Shown: positions 55,691 to 64,000 of the stretch, in pieces
Numbering within the stretch: position 1 is the stretch's first letter
How the letters are laid out: every line of letters starts with the position of its first letter
NCBI GenBank assembly: GCA_022495995.1
Contig: JAFEMH010002337.1
Span: 1 to 64,000 of the forward strand
DNA from: Adenophora triphylla var. japonica
Taxonomy: Eukaryota > Streptophyta > Magnoliopsida > Asterales > Campanulaceae
Direction: 5' to 3'
DNA length: 64,000 bases
Position numbers and translations under genes: made by a program
Notes under the pieces: model-generated
The model's input: the letters and a program-made list of their open reading frames with translations, nothing else
What the model was told of the DNA's origin: nothing
Databases searched by the model: none

Positions 55691-58510
55691 CCCGTGAGAT
55701 TCCTTCCTGAGATTCCGCATCTCGCCATCTCCCCGTGAGATTCCTTTCCGAGATTCCGCATCTCGCCATCTCCCCGTGAGATTCCTTTCCGAGATGTCGC
55801 ATCTCGCCATCTCCCGTGAGATTCCTTTCCGAGATTCCGCATCTCGCCATCTCCCGCGAGAGATTCCTTCCGAGATTCCCGCATCTCGATCTCCCCGTGA
55901 GATTCCTTTAGCGCATCGCCATCTCCCCGTGAGATTCCTTTCCGAGATTCCGCATCTCGCCATCTCCCCGTGAGATTCCTTTCCGAGATTCCGCATCTCG
56001 CCATCTCCCCGTGAGATTCCTTTCCGAGATTCCGCATCTCGCCATCTCCCGTGAGATTCCTTTCCCAGATTCCGCATCTCGCCATCTCCGTGAGATTCCT
56101 TTCGAAGATTCTACATCTCGCCATCTCCCCGTGAGATTCCTTTCGAGATTCCGCATCTCGCCATCTCCCGTGAGATTCCTTTCGAGATTCCGCATCTCGC
56201 TATCTCCCCGTGAGATTCCTTCTGAGATTCCGCATCTCGCTATCTCCCCGTGAGATTCCTTCCCGAGATTCCGCATCACGCTATCTCCCCATGAGATTCC
56301 TTTTCGAGATTCCGCATCTCGCTATCTCCCCGTGAGATTCCTTTTCGAGATTCCGCATCTCGCCATCTCCCCAAGAGATTCCTTTCCGAGATTCTACATC
56401 TCGCTATCTCCCGTGAGATTCCTTCCGAGATTCTACATCTCGCTATCCCCCCGTGAGATTCCTTTTTGAGATTCTACATCTCGCTATCTCCCCGTGAGAT
56501 TCCCTTCCGAGATTCTGCATCTCGCCATCTCCCCGTGAGATTTCTTTCCGAGATTCTATATCTCGCCATCTCCTCGTGAGATTCCTTCTCGAGATTCTGC
56601 ATCTCGTCATCTCCCCGTGAGATTCCTTTCCGAGACTCCGCATCTCGCCATCTCCCCGTGAGATTTCCTTTCCGAGATTCCGCATCTCGCCATCTCCCCG
56701 TGAGATTCCTTTTCCGATTCTGCATCTCGCTATCTCCCGTGAGATTCCTTCGAGATTCCGCATCTCGCCATCTCCCAAAAGATTCCTTCGAGATTTCGCA
56801 TCTCGCCATCTCCCCGTGAGATTCCTTTAGAGATTCTACATCTCGCTATCTCCCCGTGAGATTCCTTTTCAGAGATCTCGCTATCTCCCGTGAGATTCCT
56901 TCCGAGATTCCGCATCTCGCCATCTCCCGTGAGATTCCTTTAGATTCCGCATCTCGCCATCTCCCCAGTGAGATTCCTTTCCGAGATTCCGCATCTCGCC
57001 ATCTCCCCTGATGAGATTCCTTCCGAGATTAGCATCTCGCCATCTCCCAGTGAGATTCCTTTCCGAGATTCTCGCATCTCGCCTATCTCCCCGTGAGATT
57101 CCTTCCCGAGATTACGCATCTCGCTATCTCCCCGTGAGATTCCTTCCGAGATTCCGCATCTCGCCATCTCCCCGTGAGATTCCTTTCCCGAGATTCTACG
57201 CATCTCGCTATCTCCCAGTGAGATTCCTTCCCGAGATTCTGCATCTCGCCATCTCCTAGTGAGATTCCTTTCCGAGAGATTACGCATCTCGCTATCTCCG
57301 TGAGATTCCTTTTCGAGATTGCATCTCGCTATCTCCCGTGAGATTCCTTTTCAGATTCTGCATCTCGCTATCTCCCGTGAGATTCCTTCCGAGATTCCGC
57401 ATCTCGCCATCTCCCCGTGAGATTCCTTCCGAGATTCCGCATCTCGCCATCTCCCGTGTGAGATTCCTTTCAGATTCCGCATCTCGCCATCTCCCCAGTG
57501 AGATTCCTTTCAGGGTCTGCATCTCGCTATCTCCCGTGAGATTCCTTTTCAGAGATTCCGCATCTCGCCATCTCCCCGTGAGATTCCTTCCGAGATTCCG
57601 CATCTCGCTATCTCCCCAGTGAGATTCCTTTCCGAGATTCCGCATCTCGCCATCTCCCCCGTGAGATTCCTTTCGAGATTCCGCATCTCGCCATCTCCCG
57701 TGAGATTCCTTTTCAAATCCGCATCTCGCCATCTCCCCGTGAGATTCCTTCCGAGATTCCGCATCTCGCCGTCTCCCCGTGAGATTCCTTTCCGAGATTA
57801 CGCATCTCGCTATCTCCCCGTGAGATTCCTTTCCGGAATTCCGCATCTCGCTATCTCCCCGTGAGATTCCTTTCCGAGATTTACTGCATCTCGCTATCTC
57901 CCGTGAGATTCCTTTCCGAGATTCCGCATCTCGCCGTCTCCCCCGTGAGATTCCTTTCCGAGATTCCGCATCTCGCCATCTCCCCGTGAGATTCCTTTCC
58001 GAGATTCTGCATCTCGCCATCTCCCCATGAGATTCCTTCCCGAGATTCCGTATCTCGCCATCTCCCCGTGAGATTCCTTTCCGAGATTCTGCATCTCGCT
58101 ATCTCCCCGTGAGATTCCTTTCCGAGATTCCGTATCTCTCCATCTCCTCGTGAGATTCCTTCCCGAGATTCCGCATCTCGCTATCTCCCCGTGAGATTCC
58201 TTTCTGTGATTCTGCATCTCGCTATCTCCCCGTGAGATTCCTTTTCGAGATTTCGCATCTCGCCATCTCCTCGTGAGATTCCCTTCCGAGATTCTGCATC
58301 TCGGTATCTCCTCGTGAGATTCCCTTCCGAGATTCTGCATCTCGGTATCTCCCCGTGAGATTCCCTTCCGAGATTCTACATCTCGCTATCTCCCCGTGAG
58401 ATTTCTTCCCGAGATTTCGCATCTCGCCATCTCCTCGTGAGACCCTTTCCTATTATTCTCCCTCGTGAGATCCTCTCCCGAGATTTCACATCTCGTCATC
58501 TCCCCTACTC
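55690..58510 (+). repeat. ~40-bp double-hairpin array in D
   Basis: About seventy units of the type GAGATTCCTTTC, then CGAGAT-TCCGC-ATCTCG, then CC, then ATCTC-CCCGT-GAGAT. Both stems are kept almost everywhere while loops vary (TCCGC, TCTGC, TCTAC, TACGC; CCCGT, CCAGT, CCTGAT). Unit length varies by 1-4 bases. Numerous frames on both strands (RWRDAESRKG-type peptides) are repeat products. Confidence 0.93.
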
Positions 58511-58564
58511 TTGGTAGTGGACACGTCAATCAGCCCTCTCCCGAGGTCAGTCTGATCGGTTTTC

Positions 58565-58775
58565 CTTGCGCTGCGTCTCCAGACGTTAAATTCTCAGTTA
58601 GTCCTCACTAACGCTTGTCTCCAGACGTTAAATTCTCAGTTAGTCCTCACTAACGCTCGTCTCCAGACGTTAAATTCTCTGTTAGTTTTCACTAACGCTC
58701 GTCTCCAGACGTTAAATTCTCAGTTAGTTCTCACTAACGCTCATCTCCAGACGTTAAATTCTCAATCCCCAGTCA
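58565..58775 (+). repeat. ~40-bp CGTC..GACG / GTTAG..CTAAC array in D
   Basis: About four and a half units, each with CGTC-TCCA-GACG and GTTAG-n6-CTAAC. A related unit at 59015-59050 reads CGTC-TCCT-GACG then TTGG-TTTTCA-CCAA, in which two bases of the second stem changed together. Confidence 0.85.
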
Positions 58776-58995
58776 ACGTTTGGCATTCAAACGCTCACTT
58801 CCATATCAAGTCGACGTTTGGCATTCAAACGCTCACTTCCATATCAAGTCGACGTTTGACATTCAAACGCTCATTTCCATCCTAACATTTGACATTCAAA
58901 TGCTCATTTACATCCCAAGTTGACGTTTGACATTCAAACGCTCATTTCCACCCCAAACCGACGTTTGACATTCAAACGCTCAGTCCTATCTTCGA
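58775..58995 (+). repeat. ~38-bp CGTTTG..CAAACG array in D
   Basis: About six units with loops GCATT or ACATT. One unit (about 58886-58903) is CATTTG-ACATT-CAAATG, a paired change relative to CGTTTG/CAAACG. It is the same family as the array in the D LTRs. Confidence 0.85.
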
Positions 58996-59039
58996 ACATC
59001 AAATCACAAATCCGTCTCCTGACGTTAAAATTTCCCTTG

Positions 59040-59570
59040 GTTTTCACCAACGTTAACTTCCCGGCCGCCGATCGTAAGCCCAAAGTCCACTTCGGCGGCC
59101 GTCAAGGTGAGCCGCACAATCCCTCTTCGGCCATCCTCGTAGCTCGAACATCTTTTCACTCAAGTGAACATTCACTTCCCAGTAGCCGCGATCGTAAGCC
59201 CGATAGTCCCACTTGGCGGCCATCAAGGTAAGCCCGCACAACAATCCCTCTTCGGCCATCAAGGTAAGCCCGAACGCTCATCCCAGCGAGATTCTAAAGA
59301 AGAAACGTCAATCGGCCCTCTCGGTTCCTAAGCGGCCCGTCAGCACTCTTGGCGCTTTTCCCCAGCAATGTGTCAGTCTCTCCCGAGACCACATCCCGTT
59401 CCTAACCCCATCGTTGGAATGTCACTTCTTTCGTGTTGTTAATAACGCCCGGTTTAACACAACCATTCCCATCATTGCCACCCTATCCCCGGCAGATAAA
59501 CCTGGCAGTCATCATAAGTCAAGCACCCAAGGCGCGAACGCCTTAATCTCAGGATAAGCGTATCCTTGCC
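59040..59570 (+). other. 3' untranslated region of D, GC-rich part
   Basis: Contains CGGCCGCC ... GGCGGCCG (about 59062-59101), an eight-base-pair stem, and repeated CTCTTCGGCCATC..GTAAGCCC phrases. No supported gene. Confidence 0.5.
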
Positions 59571-59574
59571 AACT

Positions 59575-59795
59575 CCGGTCTGAGGCGCCACACGCCCTCG
59601 TATGATTCAGCAACTCCGGTCTGAGGTGCCACACGCCCTTGTATGATTCAGCAACCCCGGTTTGAGGCACCACACGCCCTCGTCAGTATCAGCAAATCCG
59701 GTTTGAGGCGCCACACGCCCTCGTAAGCTCCAGCAACTCCGGTCCGAGGCGCCACACGCCCTCGAAGGTTTCAGGGATCCCAGGTCCAGACGCCT
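59575..59795 (+). repeat. ~42-bp GGCG..CGCC repeat in D
   Basis: About five units of CAACTCCGGTCTGA then GGCG-CCACA-CGCC. Other versions read GGTGCCACACGCC and GGCACCACACGCC. Long minus-strand frames here are repeat products. Confidence 0.8.
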
Positions 59796-59874
59796 CACAA
59801 TAGTCTCCATCCAGGTTCAGACGCCTCCAAACAGTCTCGCTCAGGTCAAGGTCCCCACGCGCGGCTCCTTGCAC

Positions 59875-60046
59875 CCGTGAACTACGATCGGCTTGATTCC
59901 CACTCGGGATACGTAGGAATCCTTTCGCTAAGGGTCCAGCCATTTGACCGCCCAGGTCTCTCCATAAGGCATCTCCCCGATTTGGGATCCTTATCTTTTT
60001 TCGACGACCCCACTTCCTTCGAAAGTGACGTCGCCGAGGGGCTAAC
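59875..60046 (+). promoter_or_regulatory. Conserved 3' block and purine tract of element D
   Basis: GAACTACGATCGGCTTGATT, then GGGATACGTAGGAATCC, then GGGTCCAGCCA, matching the minus strand of E near both of its left LTRs. CTACG and CGTAG can pair. The purine tract CCGAGGGGCTAAC at 60034-60046 abuts the right LTR and would prime plus-strand synthesis. Confidence 0.65.
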
Positions 60047-62386
60047 TGTAAGTACCCAAATCCGGATCGTCAAAATCCGTTAAAAGTTAACCGGAGCCCG
60101 TTAAGTTCCCCGTTCTCGAGTCAACGAGACATCCCGGGACTGCCCCGTGCATCCCGACATCAAAGCGTACTCAACACACATAAAAGTACAGCTTTCCCCA
60201 AAAAACGTACTTTTCAGGGTCTTCCGGGTTTCGATTTCCCGTTTTTCGAGCGTCTCGACCTTCCGGAGGTCATAACTCCCTCATACGAACTCCGTTTTGG
60301 GCCCACCACATATCAAATCGAACGCAAGAGAGAGATCTATGCATATGGCTAGTTAAATTAGGAAATATAGCCAATTTCAGGTATAGTCCGGCTGGACTCT
60401 TTCTGCAGCTTAAATTAATACGTGTCCAAAACGTGTCAAACTGGCCAAATGACCAAAATACCCCCCAAACACAGGTATAGTCCGGCCGGACACTTTCTGC
60501 AAGGCAGAAAACCATCAGGCTAAGAAACCTTGCTTCCTCACTAAGCAAGCAAACTTACTCCCCAAGTTCCTCCCCAAGTTCCTCCCCCCTCCTCCATGAT
60601 TTTCACCTATAAATACTCCCCCCTCCTTCTCATTTTACACACATTTTCCTCCTCTCTCCACCCCAAGCTCCTAGTCTTGTCTTTCTTCCGCTCTTCGGGG
60701 GCCCTCGTGCTACTCGTCGGCGGAATTCTCTACTCTTCGGGGGCCCTCGTGCTACTCGTCGGTAGATTCTGATCGTAGGCTAAACCGACACAAGTCGAAA
60801 CGCTGCCCAAATCCCTAGGTTCCTAAGCACCAAATAAAAAGGGAAACTCTGCCCAAACACTTCCGAAACACCTTTCAAACACCTTTTCGTATCCCGTATA
60901 CGCCCACCGAGCCAAAGGAGCCGACCCTAGCCATAGGTAGCTCCCTCTCTCACTCTCAAAATGTAGACGTCACCGTCTAACGGGGTCCGATACGTTTTAG
61001 TCCATGATCCTCTTCTCTTCCCGTAAGAGAAGTAATCTCGGGTTAAAACGGCATTCCGACCTCGTTCCGTTACTTTTATGTCATTTACAAATCCGAACCG
61101 TTTGGTTCGTTGATCGCAACTTTACAATTCCGGATCGATCGATCCGTCGATCGTCATTTACTTTCATGTCATTTACCAATTTCGAACCGTTTGATCCGTC
61201 GAACGTCATTTACTTTCATGCAACTTTACAATTCCGAGTCGTTTGGCTCGTCGATCGTACTTTACAATTCCGAGTCGTTTGGCTCGTCGATCGTACTTTA
61301 CAATTCCGAGTCGTTTGGCTCGTCGATCGTACTTTACAATTCCGGATCGTTTGATTCCGTCGATACCGCACTTTAAATACTGTCATTTACAAGTCCGAGC
61401 CGTTTGGATCGTGATAGTATTTACCTTTCAAAAGTCCGAGTCGCAACTCGATTCGTTGATTGCATCTCATTTAATACGTTTTTTCCGTAAAATCGTTAAC
61501 AATGTAATGCCCGGTTCAAAACCGGAGTTCGACATTCGAACTCTCTTTCAAAACGCGCGAAATGACGTTTGGCATCCGAACGCTCATCTTCAAACTTAAA
61601 AGCCGCCATTTGACATTCAAAATCATTTAATGCTTTTTTCCCGTAAAATCGTTAACAATGACTCGCCCGGTTCAAAACCGGAGTTCGTCCTTCGAACTCT
61701 CTTTCAAAAAGCTTAAAACCGACGTTTGCCACGCAAACGCTCATTTCCGTCTCAAAATCGACGTTTTCCACGCAAACGCTCATTTCAATTCAAAACCGAC
61801 GTTTGCCACGCAAATGCTCATTTCCGTCTCAAAATCGACGTTTGCCACGCAAACGCTCATTTCAACTCAAAATCGACGTTTGCCACGCAAACGCTCATTT
61901 TCGTCACAAAAACGACGTTTGTCATTCAAACGCTCGCCTTTTCAAATAAGTCACCTAATCAACGTTTGACATTCAAACCAAGATTAAGCTTGTCATTCAA
62001 GCCCCCATTTCAAAACACACACACACACATGCACACGTTTTCGAGAAAGGTAGAAAGACTCGTCATACGAGGCGTTTCGGGTGATCTCGTAATACTCTTC
62101 CCGAAACGTAACGTGACCTCCGAACCTAACAATCTCTGGTACCAAATAGCTTTTTACTCATTTTTGCTACCAATAAAAATGATCCCCTGTTTTCAAAGCC
62201 TTTTCCTAAGTTTTTGCTACCAATAAAAACGACACCATTTTCACTAAAGCCGTTTCTCAACGTTTGGGCTCAAAATACAAAAACCGCGTGGCGACTCCTC
62301 ATTTTCCTTCCCATGAAGCGAGGTCTCAGACACCAACCCTCCGCGAAAGACAACCGCCTTCGCTCGCGCGAATCCGGGTAATTTCA
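60047..62386 (+). repeat. Right LTR of element D
   Basis: 2340 bp. Matches the left LTR, with an extra 243-bp stretch (61428-61670) bounded by TTCAAAA repeats and an extra copy of a ~14-bp CCAAGTTCCTCC block near 60570. The hairpin arrays are at about 61080-61405 and 61500-62000. Frames at 61004-62226 are repeat products. Confidence 0.92.
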
Positions 62387-64000
62387 CCTGGCCATTACCT
62401 TTCCCAATGCCCAATGTTCCGTACCCAACACCCACATGTCTCAGTCCCTTCCTTCATCCCCAATCCTAATCCACCTCCCCCTTCCTACTCCCGACAACCA
62501 CCTCGTAGCCAGCCCACCACTCGCCCCACTGCCTATACTGCCACCACTCATTCTCAAAATCCCTTCTCCTGGCTTCTTGACAGTGGTGCAACCCACCATG
62601 CCACGAGTGATTTGGAAAATCTTGCTCTACATGCTCCCTACGATGGCACTGAGGAACTCCTCATAGGAGACGGTTCCGGCCTTCCCATCTCCAATTTCGG
62701 TTCTACCTCTTTCTCTACTCCTTCTTCTACTTTTAATCTTAAAAATGTCCTCCATGTACCTACTCTTTCTCGTAATATAATTTCCATTTCAACTTTCTGT
62801 CGTGATAACAATTGCTCTATTACTTTCTTACCCAATTCTTATCTTGTGAAGGACATTCAAACGGGGAAGGTTCTTCTTCAAGGCCAATCTAAGTCCGGCG
62901 TCTATGAGTGGTGTCCCTCTTCTCCTGCTACTCACTCCGTCAATCTCTCAACCATCAACTGGCATCATAGATTAGGGCACCCATCCCCCACTATTTTACG
63001 CTTTCTTAGTAATCGTTTCAGTTTAAACATTCCGAATTCTGTTTTATTTCATTGTAACTCTTGTAACTGTAACAAGAGTCACAAATTACCATTTTCTGAT
63101 AATTCTATTAAATCATTTGGTCCTTTGGATGTTATTTACAGTGATGTATGGACATCTCCCCTTCTCTCTTTTGACTCCTTCAAATACTATATTATATTTG
63201 TTGATCATCACTCAAAATTCATTTGGTTTTATCCCTTAAAACATAAAAATGATGCCATTACTGTTTTCTCTCACTTCAAACTCCTAGTCGAAAAATATTT
63301 TAATCGCTCTATAAAAACTATATTTAGCGATAATGGAGGCGAGTACATCGGCCTTCAACCTCTCTTAAAATCTCATGGCATTCAACATTTCACCTCTCCT
63401 CCTCATACACCCGAACACAATGGTTACTTGGAACGACGCCACCGACACATTGTCGAAACTGGCCTGTCTCTTCTCACCCATGCCTCATATGCCTCTAAAA
63501 TATTGGTCTCTCGTTTTCTCTACTGCATGCTACCTAATTAACCGCATGCCCACTCCCACCCTTCAATTCCAATCTCCGTTTCTTACTCTTCACAACCAAA
63601 ATCCAAATTATCTCAAGTTACGCAGCTTCGGCTGTTTGTGCTACCCCTGGCTTCGCCCCTATACTTCGCATAAACTTCAACCTCGTTCCACTCCGTGTGT
63701 ATTCGTCGGTTACTCTTCCACGCAAAGTGCGTACTATTGTCTTGATCCTACTTCTCATAAAATCTTCACCTCACGCCATGTCAAATTTGTAGAGCATGAT
63801 TTTCCTTTCGCCAAAACTCCAGCCACCATATTTCCGCCTACTCTTACTGATGAGTGGTGCACCATTCCTATCCCTGTCTTACTGCCCGCTGCTACCATTC
63901 CAAATTCTACCTCCATGTCTTCATCCCCTACTCCACCTATCCCCTCTGCCCCTCCTCCTCCTCCAAATACTACACCCATCTCACCCGTACCTGCTCACTC
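62387..64000 (+). pseudogene. Element C gag end, protease and integrase, one frameshift, runs off the window
   Basis: Completes the zinc knuckle (HYLSQC at 62393), then a Pro-rich linker, WLLDSGATHHAT (protease active site Asp near 62579), WHHRLGHP and CNSCNCNKSH (integrase HHCC), VIYSDVW, SDNGGEY and EHNGYLERRHRHIVE (integrase D-D-E). The frame breaks at an AAAA run (63497-63500). From there YWSLVFSTACYLINRMPTP continues in the next register to the window end, through GCLCYPWLRPYTSHKL and VFVGYS. One inserted A explains the break. The true start of the polyprotein is in the C gag at 24864. Confidence 0.88.

Larger units (their letters stand above)
32274..62386 (+). mobile_element. Element D, giant Tat/Ogre-like Ty3 retrotransposon, non-autonomous
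   Basis: 30.1 kb between perfect CCTGG duplications (32269-32273 and 62387-62391). It is about 16.8 kb once the nested E and F and their duplications are removed. LTRs start TGTAAGTACCCAAATCC and end GGGTAATTTCA. The primer site TGGCGACTCCGCTGGGGA (34359-34376) is of the tRNA-Arg type typical of Ogre elements. The purine tract CCGAGGGGCTAAC precedes the right LTR. Coding relics are gag ends and protease only. Between protease and the 3' LTR there are hairpin minisatellites instead of reverse transcriptase, RNase H and integrase. It must have moved with enzymes from elsewhere. Confidence 0.93.
24588..64000 (+). mobile_element. Element C, outer Ty1/copia retrotransposon, continues beyond the window
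   Basis: C is the host of all later insertions. Its visible pieces are 24588-24984 (LTR, primer site, gag start), 31485-32273 (gag to mid zinc knuckle) and 62387-64000 (zinc knuckle to beyond integrase). The protein reads across both gaps once insertions and their target-site duplications are removed. The left LTR limits are approximate. Protease and integrase wording (DSGATHH, NGYLERRHRHIVE, YLINRMPTPT) suits the Ale/Retrofit-like copia group. Reverse transcriptase and the 3' LTR lie to the right of the window. Confidence 0.85.

Noticed and set aside
55640..58422. Many frames encoding RWRDAESRKGISRGD-like or SPVRFLPRFRIS-like peptides
   Set aside because: Translation of the 40-bp hairpin array with indels. 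Neither strand shows a consistent frame.
55470..58510. CRISPR-like array
   Set aside because: Repeats are contiguous without unique spacers, no cas genes exist, and the context is a plant retrotransposon.
59607..59943. Minus-strand frames near the D 3' end
   Set aside because: Repeat translation of the GGCG..CGCC units, antisense to the element.

Overview
This is nuclear DNA from a flowering plant, probably a eudicot. It is dominated by nested LTR retrotransposons surrounding one tandemly duplicated, intron-containing host gene. The evidence is plant-type Ty1/copia and Ty3 elements primed by tRNA-Met or tRNA-Arg, Stowaway MITEs in an intron, and GT-AG introns in a salutaridine/menthone-reductase-like short-chain dehydrogenase gene. 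No rRNA, tRNA, CRISPR or bacterial feature was seen.

Layout. An old LTR-like relic (about 700-1320) is followed by decayed copia element A (1395-7745, target-site duplication ATAAG). The dehydrogenase gene starts 270 bp after A (exons 8015-10853). Next come the 5' end of copia element C (11127-11523) and a truncated minus-strand copia element B (11524-15908). A junction at 15908/15913 then returns to the interior of A, so a unit of about 13.46 kb (2434-15912 and 15913-29357) is present twice in tandem. The second copy holds the dehydrogenase gene again (21476-24314), C again, and a full-length B (24985-31484, duplication AACTC) inserted in the gag of C.

From 31485 to the window end C continues, but its gag zinc knuckle is split by a 30-kb insertion, element D (32274-62386, duplication CCTGG). 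D is a Tat/Ogre-like Ty3 element with 2.1-2.3 kb LTRs and a tRNA-Arg-type primer site. It keeps gag ends and a protease with a G-patch-like tail, but no reverse transcriptase, RNase H or integrase. D itself contains two insertions: F (35231-37006, duplication CATAC), a 1.8-kb deleted element, and E (43458-55008, duplication CACCA), a minus-strand Tat/Ogre-like element with three LTRs, part of gag and no pol. The inferred nesting is F and E in D, D in C, and B in C.

Most of A, D and E that is not coding consists of minisatellite arrays. The common theme is that nearly every array unit contains a short inverted repeat. In several arrays the stem sequence changes between units while both arms change together and the loop stays the same. 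This compensatory pattern in at least four different arrays is the most unusual signal in the window. A second signal is technical or epigenetic: differences between the two 13.46-kb copies fall largely on CAG/CTG (plant CHG methylation) sites inside the transposons and are absent from the dehydrogenase exons. Many apparent frameshifts in B may therefore be sequence-consensus errors at methylated sites.
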